Shown piece by piece: positions 54,963 to 63,855 of a stretch of DNA of 64,000 bases. Position 1 is the stretch's first letter. The number at the start of each line of letters is the position of its first letter. The notes under the pieces were generated by a model. That model did not search any database. It worked only from the letters and a program-made list of their open reading frames with translations, and was not told where the DNA came from. Source of the DNA: Lacrimispora celerecrescens. GTDB lineage: Bacteria; Bacillota; Clostridia; Lachnospirales; Lachnospiraceae. The stretch spans positions 36 to 64,035 of the forward strand of contig NZ_JPME01000010.1 of assembly GCF_000732605.1 (NCBI RefSeq), given 5' to 3'. The translations under genes and the position numbers were made by a program.

Positions 54963-56135
54963 ATGAACGAGAAAAAGTTTGAATATGACATTCATGAGTA
55001 CCAGACCCCCTTCTACATTTTTGATACGGATATCCTGGCAGAACAGGTCAACAAAATCAGGGGTGCCCTTGGAGAGGATGTCGAATTATGCTATGCCATG
55101 AAGGCCAATCCATTTGTAATTAAGGATTTAGAGGAAGTAGTGGATTCCTTTGAGGTCTGCTCTCCCGGTGAATTCGCCATCTGCGAAAGAGCCGGAATCA
55201 ACATGGGGAAAGTTATTATGTCTGGCGTACATAAGAAACTTGAGGACGTGGAATACGCATTGAACCATTATGGAGATAAGATCATTTACACCGTCGAGTC
55301 CCTATCCCACTGGCAGATACTTGATGCCTGCAGCACATTGCTTCAAACACCCATCCGGGTCCTCCTCCGCCTGACCTCTGGAAACCAGTTCGGTATGGAT
55401 GAAAGCCTGATCCGCCAAATCGTGGAAGGCAGAGCCCATGAATTTATAACCATTGAAGGAATCCAATACTTTTCCGGTACCCAAAAGAAATCAATAACAA
55501 AACTGGAAAATGAACTTCATATGCTGGATCAGTTTTGCCGGGAATTATATCAGGATTACGATTTTCCTGTCAAAAGGCTGGAATATGGTCCCGGACTTCC
55601 TATCTGCTATTTTGAAGAAGAGAAAAATGAAGAAGAACTGATGTTAAACAGCCTTGCCCTTTCTATCAAAAATCTTACGTTTGGCGGAACGGTCGCACTG
55701 GAGATGGGCAGATTCATCGCTGCCCCCTGCGGTTTCTACGTGACCAGCGTGGTGGATCAGAAGACAAACAAGGGGGAACCTTACTGCATTGTTGACGGCG
55801 GGATCCACCAGCTAAATTATTACGGGCAAATGCTCGCCATGAAAAAGCCGACCATCCTTCATGTTAATCACCGGGAGGGAGAGCAAAAGGAATGGACAGT
55901 CTGCGGCTCCCTTTGCACGGTGAACGATGTGCTTGTAAAGAAATACCCTTTCCAAAACCTCCGGGGGGGAGACCGGCTTATTTTCCAAAAAACTGGTGCT
56001 TATTCCGCAACAGAAGGCATGTCCTTATTTTTAAGCCGGGATTTACCGCAGATTCTTATCTATTCTGCAAAAGATGGCTTCCGTATTGCAAGACCTCATT
56101 TACAAACGAATGTTTTAAATTATTTTCAACTATAA
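54963..56135 (+). CDS. Fold-type III PLP decarboxylase, carrier-linked type
   Basis: A 390-residue LysA-fold enzyme. PLP lysine K47 in YAMKANP, EVCSPGEF, GPGLP, EMGRFIAAPCGFYVTSVVDQK, and the partner-chain CGSLCTVNDV and TGAYSATEG motifs are present, so it should be active. The HIGS motif of diaminopimelate decarboxylases is replaced by YFSGTQ, and the region EMGR to VDGGIHQLN resembles BtrK (butirosin) and the exosortase-A-associated decarboxylases, which occur with an AMP ligase and an acyl carrier protein. BtrK decarboxylates glutamate bound to a carrier. The same gene order here suggests a carrier-bound substrate. Starts two bases after the adenylation gene. Confidence 0.85.
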   Translation: MNEKKFEYDIHEYQTPFYIFDTDILAEQVNKIRGALGEDVELCYAMKANPFVIKDLEEVVDSFEVCSPGEFAICERAGINMGKVIMSGVHKKLEDVEYALNHYGDKIIYTVESLSHWQILDACSTLLQTPIRVLLRLTSGNQFGMDESLIRQIVEGRAHEFITIEGIQYFSGTQKKSITKLENELHMLDQFCRELYQDYDFPVKRLEYGPGLPICYFEEEKNEEELMLNSLALSIKNLTFGGTVALEMGRFIAAPCGFYVTSVVDQKTNKGEPYCIVDGGIHQLNYYGQMLAMKKPTILHVNHREGEQKEWTVCGSLCTVNDVLVKKYPFQNLRGGDRLIFQKTGAYSATEGMSLFLSRDLPQILIYSAKDGFRIARPHLQTNVLNYFQL

Positions 56136-56148
56136 AGGAGATAAAACC

Positions 56149-56376
56149 ATGGAACAATTATTAGAAATCTTAAACGATATAAACCCAAGCCTTGATTATG
56201 AAACAGAAACAAAGCTTATTGACGGAGGGCTCTTAGACTCATTTTCCATTCTCTCTCTCATCCCGGAGCTTGAAGATGCATTTGGCATTGAGATCACTCC
56301 CATAGACATGGTACCCGCTAATTTTAACTCTACACAAGCAATGTGGGATATGATCCATCGTTTAAAAGAGGAATAA
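56149..56376 (+). CDS. Acyl/aminoacyl carrier protein
   Basis: A 75-residue carrier of the DltC/ACP fold. The phosphopantetheine serine is in GGLLDSFSILSLI (about Ser36). It is acidic, with three main helices. Its position between the decarboxylase and the MBOAT gene marks it as the carrier of the group to be transferred. AAGGAG precedes the ATG. A phosphopantetheinyl transferase must act in trans; none is in the operon. Confidence 0.9.
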   Translation: MEQLLEILNDINPSLDYETETKLIDGGLLDSFSILSLIPELEDAFGIEITPIDMVPANFNSTQAMWDMIHRLKEE

Positions 56377-56379
56377 AAG

Positions 56380-57963
56380 ATGGCCTACAATTCACTCCTA
56401 TACCTTTTCATCTTTTTGCCGGTTGTATTGCTGGCCTACCAGCTTGCGCCCAAAAACTTCCGTTATAAAGTACTGCTTTCTGCCAGTTATGTTTTTTTCC
56501 TCTCCTTTAGCGGAAAGCTGCTGGTATACCTGCTTTTTTCTACCCTTTCCATTCACCATATCGGTCTATGGCTTACTTCCTGTAAAAAGGACTTTTTATC
56601 GGCATCTCACGCCCCTGAGAATAAAAAGGCAGAAAAAGCAGCTTATGAGGCCAAACGCCGCAGAATCTTATGGCTTGGGATCGGATTGCAGCTTAGCATT
56701 TTATTGATTTTAAAATACTCCGGCTTCCTTTTTGAAAACTTCAATCTGGTGTTAAAGGCAATATCTTTCCCAAGGCTTCTGCCTGCCATGAAGTTCGCTC
56801 TGCCTATCGGTATCTCCTTTTACACCTTGCAGGCGATCTCGTACCTGATTGACGTTTATTATGAAAAAATAGAAGCCGATGACAATTTAGGCAGACTGGC
56901 CTTGTATCTCGCTTTTTTTCCAACCCTTTTGGAAGGCCCTATCTGCCGCTACTCTCAGACTGCCGAAGCCCTTTGTCAGGGAAAGCCTTTGGAATACAAG
57001 AACGTTACTTACGGCCTTCAGCGAATGATATGGGGATTATTTAAAAAGCTTGTGATTGCAGACCGTCTTAATCTGCTTGTGGAAACGATTTTCGACACCC
57101 CCAATCATTACGGCGGCATTATCGTGATCGCAGGTGCTGTTTTATATACTTTTCAGCTATATGCAGATTTTTCCGGCTGTATTGACATGACCATCGGAAC
57201 CGGGGAAATGTTTGGGGTAACCATTCCCGAAAACTTCCGTCAGCCCTTTTTCTCCAAGACCGCATCGGAATTCTGGAGACGCTGGCATATTACCCTTGGT
57301 GCCTGGTTAAAGGATTACATTTTTTATCCCATATCCTTAACCAAATTCGTTAAGAATCTGGGGAAGAGATCCCGGGCTAAATTCGGAAAGCATTTTGGGC
57401 AGATCCTTTCCTCTTCTGTCGCCTTGTTTGGCGTATGGATTTTAAACGGACTGTGGCACGGAACAGGCTGGAACTATATTTTCTTTGGAATGTATTATTT
57501 TGTCCTCATTCTCATTGGGAATCTGTTGGAACCGGCGGTGGAGCGGATTACAAGCTCTTTAAGGATTGACAGGACCAACAGCTTGTACAGAGGGTTTCAG
57601 ACCGTAAAGCTGCTTATAATCGTGTTTACGGGAGAACTCTTCTTCCGGGCCAACAACTTAACTGCCGGCATGAATATGTTCCGGTCTATCTTCACAGGCT
57701 TTCACTGGTCTGCGGTCACTGACGGTTCCCTGCTTAAGCTTGGTCTGACTCTGCCGGATTTCATTGCCGTATTCTTTGGTTTTATTGCGGTATATACGGT
57801 GGGTGTGATCCATGAACGGGGGATCTCTATCCGTGAAAGGATTGCCGGGTGGAATGTGTTCGCCCGCTGGAGCTTTCTTTACGTTGCCATTCTCCTTGTC
57901 ATTGTTTTAGGGGCTTACGGCGACGGATACTTACCTGCAAAACTTATTTATGCCGGATTTTAA
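56380..57963 (+). CDS. MBOAT O-acyltransferase (AlgI/DltB-like)
   Basis: A 527-residue polytopic membrane enzyme with about 11-12 helices. Signature segments: FWRRWHITLGAWLKDYIFYP and GLWHGTGWNYIFFG with the catalytic-site histidine. Its length is closer to AlgI/PatA than to DltB (about 400). MBOAT enzymes of this kind accept an acyl or aminoacyl group from a cytoplasmic carrier and pass it across the membrane to a cell-surface polymer. Starts three bases after the carrier gene. Confidence 0.9.
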   Translation: MAYNSLLYLFIFLPVVLLAYQLAPKNFRYKVLLSASYVFFLSFSGKLLVYLLFSTLSIHHIGLWLTSCKKDFLSASHAPENKKAEKAAYEAKRRRILWLGIGLQLSILLILKYSGFLFENFNLVLKAISFPRLLPAMKFALPIGISFYTLQAISYLIDVYYEKIEADDNLGRLALYLAFFPTLLEGPICRYSQTAEALCQGKPLEYKNVTYGLQRMIWGLFKKLVIADRLNLLVETIFDTPNHYGGIIVIAGAVLYTFQLYADFSGCIDMTIGTGEMFGVTIPENFRQPFFSKTASEFWRRWHITLGAWLKDYIFYPISLTKFVKNLGKRSRAKFGKHFGQILSSSVALFGVWILNGLWHGTGWNYIFFGMYYFVLILIGNLLEPAVERITSSLRIDRTNSLYRGFQTVKLLIIVFTGELFFRANNLTAGMNMFRSIFTGFHWSAVTDGSLLKLGLTLPDFIAVFFGFIAVYTVGVIHERGISIRERIAGWNVFARWSFLYVAILLVIVLGAYGDGYLPAKLIYAGF

Positions 57964-57974
57964 GAGGTGATGTG

Positions 57975-58940
57975 ATGAAAAACAAAAACAGGATAAAATC
58001 AATTTCATTTTTAACCGGACTTTTCCTTTTATTGTACATTGCCTCATACCTGCTTATTCCCTACAACAATATGGGAGACAGCCTATATAAAAAGGCAAAC
58101 GGCATCCTAAAGGAACCCAAAAACACCATAGACTATGTGGCGATCGGGGACAGCGAATGCAGCGCCAGCATTTCACCCATGGAGGTGTGGAATGATTACG
58201 GCTACACAGGATATAACTGCGGCGTCCCAAGCCAGCAGCTGCAGGATACTTACTATCTGCTGGAACGGCTGCTTAAAAACCAGCATCCGAAAGTTGTTTT
58301 CCTGGAAACCAATGCGTTTTACCGGGATTTCAAATACATCAACACCCTTGAAACTTCCATTGAAGAAACAGTCAAAAAAATATTTCCCATTTACAAATAC
58401 CATGATAACTGGAAATACTTTCACTTTTATATGCTGAAAGCATTAGGCCATAAGATAAAGCAGGAGCAGATCACGGTATATAAGGGATATCAGTACAGCG
58501 CAATCGTGAATCCCTACAAACGCGGGCCTTATGTCACTGAAACAGATGATGTTTATGTGATTGACGAGCAGCCTTTATTATACTTAAATAAAATTGCAAG
58601 CCTGTGCAAGGATAAGGATATTCAGCTGATCCTATACAGCGCACCATCGCCAAAATGCTGGTCCTACGCCAAACACAATGCGGCCGCAGCCTTTGCCAAC
58701 GAAAACCAGCTGACTTACATTGACTTAAATTTAGATATCGATACCCTTGGCATTGATTGGGCAAAAGACTCCCGGGATGACGGTGATCACTTAAACTACT
58801 TTGGAGCAAAAAAAGTGTCAGACTACATGGGAAACTATTTATCAGAGCACGCAGACTTAACCGACCATCGCAAGGATGATTTGTTTGCAGGCTGGAACAA
58901 AGAGTTAAAAAATTATCTCAAACTGACGGAACAGAATTAA
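57975..58940 (+). CDS. DltD/AlgJ-like SGNH protein
   Basis: A 321-residue protein with an N-terminal membrane anchor (about 10-28) and an extracytoplasmic SGNH-like domain: IGDSECSAS with Ser60 as nucleophile and DDGDHLNYFGAKK with the catalytic Asp/His near the end. Partner proteins of this kind (DltD, AlgJ, AlgX, PatB) complete acyl transfer from MBOAT proteins to polymers. AGAGGTGAT lies before the ATG at 57975; the frame is open farther upstream but overlaps the MBOAT gene. Last gene of the operon. Confidence 0.85.
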   Translation: MKNKNRIKSISFLTGLFLLLYIASYLLIPYNNMGDSLYKKANGILKEPKNTIDYVAIGDSECSASISPMEVWNDYGYTGYNCGVPSQQLQDTYYLLERLLKNQHPKVVFLETNAFYRDFKYINTLETSIEETVKKIFPIYKYHDNWKYFHFYMLKALGHKIKQEQITVYKGYQYSAIVNPYKRGPYVTETDDVYVIDEQPLLYLNKIASLCKDKDIQLILYSAPSPKCWSYAKHNAAAAFANENQLTYIDLNLDIDTLGIDWAKDSRDDGDHLNYFGAKKVSDYMGNYLSEHADLTDHRKDDLFAGWNKELKNYLKLTEQN

Positions 58941-58948
58941 CAGGTAAA

Positions 58949-58995
58949 GGGCATTGGGGCAGCTGGAAAACAGGCTGTCTCCAATGCTCTTTTTT
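58949..58995 (+). terminator. Terminator between the operon and alaA
   Basis: GGGCATTGG (58949-58957) pairs with CCAATGCTC (58981-58989), with a further inner stem AGC/GCT; six T follow. Serves two convergent genes. Confidence 0.8.
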
Positions 58996-58997
58996 CA

Positions 58998-60218
58998 CTA
59001 TTTCTGTATGTAATAGGACATGAAATCCGCCAGCTTATCACATGCAATCTTTAACTGGTCAAGCTCTGGAAGGTAAACGACCCGGAAATGATCCGGTTTT
59101 TCCCAGTGGAACCCACCTCCATGAGTTAAGAGGATCTTCTTATCCTTTAAAAAGTCTAATACAAACTTTTCATCATCATAAATATTAAATTTACTGGTCT
59201 GTATTTTAGGAAACATGTAAAAGGCTGCTTTGGGTTTTATTACGGAAACTCCCGGAATCTCATTCAATGCCTGATAGGTGTATTCTCTCTGTTCGTATAT
59301 TCTCCCGCCCGGTATCATCAACCGTTCTGTTTCCTCTTCCATTTCCAGTGCAGCTTCGATTACGGACTGGGCCGGAACATTGGAGCAAAGCCTCATGGAG
59401 GATAATAAGTTTATTCCTTCTACATAGCCTTTTGCAAAGGATTTATCGCCGCAGAGACTCATCCAGCCGCAACGGTATCCTGCAATTAAATGGGACTTTG
59501 AAAGGCCGTTGAATGTAATGGTCAAAAGATCCGGTGCCAAAGAGGCAATGGATCTATGTTCCAAGCCGTCAAAGACAAGCCTGTCATAAATTTCATCTGC
59601 AAAGATGATCAGCCCATGTTTCCGGCATACTTCCACAATCTCCTCCAGAACTTCCCTGGGATACAGGGCACCCGTAGGATTGTTGGGATTGATGATGACA
59701 ATTCCCTTGGTTCTGCTTGTTATTTTACTTTTTATGTCATTGATATCCGGGTACCACTCCGCCTTTTCGTCGCACATGTAATGGACCGCGGTTCCTCCCG
59801 AAAGGGTTACCGAAGCCGTCCATAGAGGATAGTCTGGAGAAGGGACCAAAATCTCATCCCCACTGTTTAACAGCCCCTGCATGGCTAAGGTGATCAGCTC
59901 GCTTACGCCATTTCCCGTGTATACATCATCCACAGTAACCTGTTCAATCCCTTTTTTCTTACAGTATTTTACGATGGCCCTTCTGGCTGACAGCAGCCCT
60001 TTGGAATCTGAGTAGCCTTCCGTATGGGACAGATTTTCGTTCATTCGCTTAAGCAGTTCCTCCGGCGCACGAAAACCAAAGGGAGCCGGATTCCCAATAT
60101 TTAATTTTAATATATCAACTCCCTGATCAATCATCCGGTTTGCTTCATCCATGACCGGTCCTCTGATATCATAACACACATGATCCAGCTTACTGGATTT
60201 TTCAAAATTTCTCATCAT
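58998..60218 (-). CDS. alaA: Alanine aminotransferase AlaA-like
   Basis: A 406-residue class I aminotransferase, of the AlaA group (alanine from pyruvate and glutamate). Seen: KLNIGNPAPFGF near the start, TGNGVSELI, NPNNPTGALYP, ADEIYDRLVF, and the PLP lysine in NGLSKSHLIAGYRCGW. The leader is a T-box with a GCA alanine specifier, which supports the assignment independently. Two adjacent ATG codons (60218 and 60215) follow GAGGAG; either may be used. Confidence 0.9.
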   Translation of the reverse strand: MMRNFEKSSKLDHVCYDIRGPVMDEANRMIDQGVDILKLNIGNPAPFGFRAPEELLKRMNENLSHTEGYSDSKGLLSARRAIVKYCKKKGIEQVTVDDVYTGNGVSELITLAMQGLLNSGDEILVPSPDYPLWTASVTLSGGTAVHYMCDEKAEWYPDINDIKSKITSRTKGIVIINPNNPTGALYPREVLEEIVEVCRKHGLIIFADEIYDRLVFDGLEHRSIASLAPDLLTITFNGLSKSHLIAGYRCGWMSLCGDKSFAKGYVEGINLLSSMRLCSNVPAQSVIEAALEMEEETERLMIPGGRIYEQREYTYQALNEIPGVSVIKPKAAFYMFPKIQTSKFNIYDDEKFVLDFLKDKKILLTHGGGFHWEKPDHFRVVYLPELDQLKIACDKLADFMSYYIQK

Positions 60219-60258
60219 TGCTCTCCTCTTTCTAAGTAATTTAATAAGTGAAGGTAAT

Positions 60259-60545
60259 AAAAAAAACGCCCTAAACGTCGAAACGTTTAGGGCGAATGTA
60301 CAATCCGTGTTACCACCTAAATTCAGAGAAATCTCTGCACTCTCTACGATACAAGCATATCGTGCCCCTGTAACGTGGGAATACGTTGAAGCCTACTAAA
60401 CCATCTCCCTGGTATCAGGGAAACCATTATTCGGTTCAAAGCTCCGAGACTGCTTCGATATACTAAAATAAAGATTCGCACCAACCATCTTCTCTCTGAA
60501 ATTCATTGTATATGTACTATTTCTCTTCATTGCCTTTTCACTATT
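60259..60545 (-). promoter_or_regulatory. T-box riboswitch with alanine specifier
   Basis: The T-box core AGGTGGTAACACGG lies at about 60324-60311 (minus strand). Stem I can be built: GAGA/UCUC base, AUAUAC/GUAUAU, and an AAGAU/AUCUU terminal hairpin. The specifier loop 3' side reads CGAAGCAG, giving GCA, an alanine codon. The UGGU of the T-box pairs with an ACCA end, fitting the A discriminator of tRNA-Ala. The terminator stem CGCCCTAAACGT/ACGTTTAGGGCG (60294-60267) ends in U8. Uncharged tRNA-Ala is expected to switch the gene on. Confidence 0.9.
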
Positions 60546-60551
60546 TCCGCA

Positions 60552-60580
60552 ATAATAACACAGGCAGAAGAAATTGTCAA
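60552..60580 (-). promoter_or_regulatory. Promoter of the alaA T-box transcript
   Basis: Minus strand TTGACA (60580-60575) and TATTAT (60557-60552), spacer 17; predicted start near 60545, directly before Stem I. Confidence 0.75.
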
Positions 60581-60593
60581 TTACTAAAAGTAC

Positions 60594-61583
60594 TTAAATT
60601 TCCTCATCAGCCGGGAACCGGATTCCCCCTTTTTGTCTTGCAGTTGTCTGTATCTCACTTACAAGCAGGGTATGATCTAAGAGCTGATAGCACATTTCTA
60701 AATCATTGCCGCAGATCATATCCTGAAAATCCATGAATTCATTCATCATGCGATGTTCAAAGTTATCTTCATTCACAAAGGTTTTAGTCTCATCATTCAT
60801 GATCAACTCAAAGCCTCTGCAGATGCTGGCAGGCGTATCCTGATGGATAACCCCCTTCTCCCCCTGAATGTAATTTGCAACCGGAGCCTTACAGTCCTTT
60901 GCGCCAACGCAGGTGCATTTAAAAGTACCGTAGTCCAAAATCAAAATTCCAGAGGTATCAATCCCTCTCTCTACATTGGGGAAGTATTCTACCTTAAGCG
61001 GCCTGCCGAATAAACCCGCAACGTAATGGATGTTATAAATATTAATATCCATGAGTGCACCGCCGGAACAATTGGGATCAAAGGCGGGCAGAATACGGCC
61101 CTCTTTAAAGCTGTCATATCTCCTGGAATACTGAGAATAGTTACACTGCACAATTTTTATGTTACCCAGGGAAGGCAGAAGTTCTTTTATTCTTTTATAG
61201 TTCGGCAAATGCAGGGTTGTAACCGCCTCAAACAAAAACAACCTCTTCTCTCTGGCCAGTCCGCTTAATATCAAGGACTCCTTAAAGGTTGTAGTAAAGG
61301 GTTTTTCAACAATCACATGTTTTCCTGCCTCCAGTGCCTCTTTTGTAAACTGGAAATGCAAATGATTGGGGAGCGCCACATAAACCGTATCCACATCGCT
61401 GTTTAAGAAGTCTTGATAATCCGTAAAAATATGTTTGATGCTATATTTTTCTCCAAGCTCCCTTCCCACTGCTTCACTTCTTTTCGTACAGCATATGGCC
61501 GTAAGCTCCATCTTATCTAAATGGTGAACGATTGGCAGAAACTCCTTTACAATCATTCCTGATCCAACAATACCTAATTTCAT
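60594..61583 (-). CDS. Gfo/Idh/MocA family oxidoreductase
   Basis: A 329-residue NAD(P)-dependent oxidoreductase. Rossmann start KLGIVGSGMIVKEF, the EKPFTTT segment with the catalytic lysine, and the C-terminal alpha/beta domain with ALMDINIYNIHYVAGLFG. Members act on sugars, inositols or dihydrodiols; the substrate is unknown. GAGGTGAT precedes the ATG at 61583. Monocistronic, next to alaA. Confidence 0.85.
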   Translation of the reverse strand: MKLGIVGSGMIVKEFLPIVHHLDKMELTAICCTKRSEAVGRELGEKYSIKHIFTDYQDFLNSDVDTVYVALPNHLHFQFTKEALEAGKHVIVEKPFTTTFKESLILSGLAREKRLFLFEAVTTLHLPNYKRIKELLPSLGNIKIVQCNYSQYSRRYDSFKEGRILPAFDPNCSGGALMDINIYNIHYVAGLFGRPLKVEYFPNVERGIDTSGILILDYGTFKCTCVGAKDCKAPVANYIQGEKGVIHQDTPASICRGFELIMNDETKTFVNEDNFEHRMMNEFMDFQDMICGNDLEMCYQLLDHTLLVSEIQTTARQKGGIRFPADEEI

Positions 61584-61650
61584 CCTTATCACCTCTCAAG
61601 TACAATTTTGTGATACCTTTATCCCATATGACCTTACCATTCCCAAATGC

Positions 61651-62193
61651 TTAAATAACCTTTCTTAATTCCCCTGTTACAGAATCTATTACCAGACCGT
61701 ATATCATGATCTCCTCCGGGACAAAGGGATGATTGCGTATCAGCTCAACGGAATTTTTAATAGACAAATCCAAATCTTTAAATCCTCCTAGCCATGAATC
61801 AAAATCAATGCCATAGTATTTTACCAGGTCAATATTCTTTTGTTCGATTCCCCGCTGTTTCATTTTTTCTATGATTTTTTTACTGTCCGTATGTCTGGCC
61901 CCGCAATCGGTATGACCGATTACGAGGATCTCCTTGACATCTAATTCATAAATACCGATCAGAAGGCTTCTCATGGCACTTCCGAATGGGTGGGATATCA
62001 CTCCTCCGGCATTTTTTATAATTTTGGCGTCCCCATTTTTAATCCCCAGAGCCATGGGCAGTAATTCTGTTAATCGAGTGTCCATACAGGATACGATTGC
62101 GACTTTTTTATCCGGGAACTTATTGGTAATATATTTTACATATCCTTTGTTTTCAACAAATTCCTTATTAAATTTCAGTATCTCGTTAATCAT
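61651..62193 (-). CDS. Beta-class carbonic anhydrase
   Basis: A 180-residue beta carbonic anhydrase (CO2/bicarbonate interconversion). Zinc ligands C36, H94 and C97 (SCMDTR and GHTDCG), and the D38-R40 dyad are present. Length and motifs fit the short, clade-D type of Firmicutes. GAGG precedes the ATG. Confidence 0.9.
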   Translation of the reverse strand: MINEILKFNKEFVENKGYVKYITNKFPDKKVAIVSCMDTRLTELLPMALGIKNGDAKIIKNAGGVISHPFGSAMRSLLIGIYELDVKEILVIGHTDCGARHTDSKKIIEKMKQRGIEQKNIDLVKYYGIDFDSWLGGFKDLDLSIKNSVELIRNHPFVPEEIMIYGLVIDSVTGELRKVI

Positions 62194-62230
62194 CCTTCAT
62201 TCCTCTTCCGCATGCTTATTCAGCCTATCA

Positions 62231-63181
62231 TTAAAACAGCTTTAAATAATTCCCATATCCTTCTTTTTCCATCTTTTCTTTGGGAATAAATCTTAAAGAA
62301 GCACTGTTAATACAATAGCGCAGTCCTCCCCGGTCTATCGGACCATCTTCAAATACGTGGCCTAAATGGGCATCTCCCAGTTTGCTTCTGACCTCCGTGC
62401 GGAGCCTTCCAAAGCTCCGGTCCTCAACATTATTAAGAGTATCTAAGTCAATGGGCTTAGAAAAGCTGGGCCAGCCGCAGCCTGATTCAAATTTATCAGT
62501 GGACATAAAAAGCGGTTCCCCTGTTGTAATATCCACATAAATTCCTTCTTCAAATTTATTATAATATTCATTTTGAAAGGGAGGCTCTGTTGCACTGTTT
62601 TGTGTTACTTCAAACTGTAAGTCAGTCAGATTTTCTCTCAATTCACTTTTTGGCTTTTTACCGTACTTTTTGCTTTTATCCTCTGCCTTCTTTGCTTTTT
62701 CGAATTTATCAGCTCCAATATGGCAGTATCCGCCCGGGTTTTTATCCAGATATTTCTGATGGTACTCCTCTGCCCGGTAGTAACAGGAAAGAGGCTTTAC
62801 TTCAATCGCTATTTTCTCTTTATATTTTTTCTGAAGCTCATTAATGGAATCCCGGATTACCGCCTCATCCTTGTCATCCGTGAAATAGATTCCTGTCCGG
62901 TACTGGGAACCAACATCGCCTCCCTGGCGGTTCACGCTTATGGGATTGATCACGTCATAGTAAAGCTGCAGCAAATAGGTAAGACCTATTATGCTGTCGT
63001 CGTATTCCACCTTCACCGTTTCTGCATGCCCGGTATTATGGCTGCACACTTCCTTATAAGTTGGATTCTCCGTATTTCCATTGGCATATCCTACCTCTGT
63101 AAACAGGATGCCCGGAATATTCTCCAGATACTTTTCTGTTCCCCAAAAGCAGCCGCCTGCCAGATAAATTTCCTTCTTCAT
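62231..63181 (-). CDS. msrAB: Peptide methionine sulfoxide reductase MsrA-MsrB fusion
   Basis: A 316-residue fusion repairing both epimers of methionine sulfoxide. MsrA domain (1-155) with catalytic C11 in GGCFWG; MsrB domain (about 175-316) with GCGWPSF and the catalytic Cys in [11 protein letters not shown]. No signal peptide, so it is cytoplasmic. One of the usual MsrB zinc CxxC pairs is not visible, so it may be of the zinc-free kind. GAGGTGAT precedes the ATG at 63181. Confidence 0.95.
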   Translation of the reverse strand: MKKEIYLAGGCFWGTEKYLENIPGILFTEVGYANGNTENPTYKEVCSHNTGHAETVKVEYDDSIIGLTYLLQLYYDVINPISVNRQGGDVGSQYRTGIYFTDDKDEAVIRDSINELQKKYKEKIAIEVKPLSCYYRAEEYHQKYLDKNPGGYCHIGADKFEKAKKAEDKSKKYGKKPKSELRENLTDLQFEVTQNSATEPPFQNEYYNKFEEGIYVDITTGEPLFMSTDKFESGCGWPSFSKPIDLDTLNNVEDRSFGRLRTEVRSKLGDAHLGHVFEDGPIDRGGLRYCINSASLRFIPKEKMEKEGYGNYLKLF

Positions 63182-63201
63182 AGTAATCACCTCGTTCTCT
63201 G

Positions 63202-63855
63202 TTATGGTATCAAATGATATTCTTCCATTAGCTTAACTGCAGACTTTACGATCTGAGCCGTCATGCCCCATATGATCCAGTCTTCATATTTGTAAAACAA
63301 AACGTCATAAGTTCCTTTTGCCCAAGGGTATTTTACCCCTCCCGGAATCCATTCATACGGAAAATCCTCCGGCGGCTCCGAAATCAGTTTACTCACAAAT
63401 CGCTCCGGCTCCTGACTGCGGAAGAAATCCAGTGGTATTTTTATGACCTCTTCTACTTCATCTCTGCTAAATGTATCATGATAATCGCTTATAACGCCAA
63501 TAAAAGGATGGATCATCAAGTTAAAGGGGGACAGATAAATATCTCCCGGCCCCATCACCTCAATCTGCTGCGGCAATACCATCAGTTCTTCAACGGTCTC
63601 ACGCACCGCGCATTCCTGAATGGACTCCCCGGCTTCCAGCTTTCCGCCTGGAAAACAAACCTCTCCCGGCTGCCGTTTTAACTCATTAGACCTTTTTTCA
63701 AAAAGCAGATAATTGACTCCTGAAATACGGATCAGGGGAATCAGTACTGCATACTGTCTGAATTTTTCTTCTCCGATCATTCCTGGACGCCGGATTGAAA
63801 ATTGTTCTTTCTCCAGAATAATGGCCTCCTTCCTAGGATTGATCCCAAAGACCAT
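63202..63855 (-). CDS. NUDIX hydrolase (CoA pyrophosphatase-like)
   Basis: About 205-217 residues with an intact NUDIX box, [23 protein letters not shown] (G-x5-E-x7-R-E-x2-E-E), preceded by [13 protein letters not shown] as in CoA diphosphatases. It hydrolyses nucleoside diphosphates linked to another moiety, probably CoA. The start is unclear: ATG at 63855 has no ribosome binding site, whereas a strong AAGGAGG lies inside the frame about 30 bases on, with only ATT or CTG (63816) codons at proper distance. Ends ten bases or so before msrAB. Confidence 0.8.
   Translation of the reverse strand: MVFGINPRKEAIILEKEQFSIRRPGMIGEEKFRQYAVLIPLIRISGVNYLLFEKRSNELKRQPGEVCFPGGKLEAGESIQECAVRETVEELMVLPQQIEVMGPGDIYLSPFNLMIHPFIGVISDYHDTFSRDEVEEVIKIPLDFFRSQEPERFVSKLISEPPEDFPYEWIPGGVKYPWAKGTYDVLFYKYEDWIIWGMTAQIVKSAVKLMEEYHLIP

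Noticed and set aside
54963-56135. lysA (diaminopimelate decarboxylase)
   Set aside because: The HIGS motif is missing and the gene context is a carrier-protein operon; see the BtrK-type finding.
53449-58940. Standard dltABCD operon for D-alanylation
   Set aside because: Gene order, the decarboxylase, the AlgI-sized MBOAT and the Ser in place of the DltA cysteine do not fit the standard operon, though the functions are related.
60241-60300. Simple terminator hairpin before alaA
   Set aside because: It is the terminator half of the T-box riboswitch, not an independent terminator of an upstream gene.
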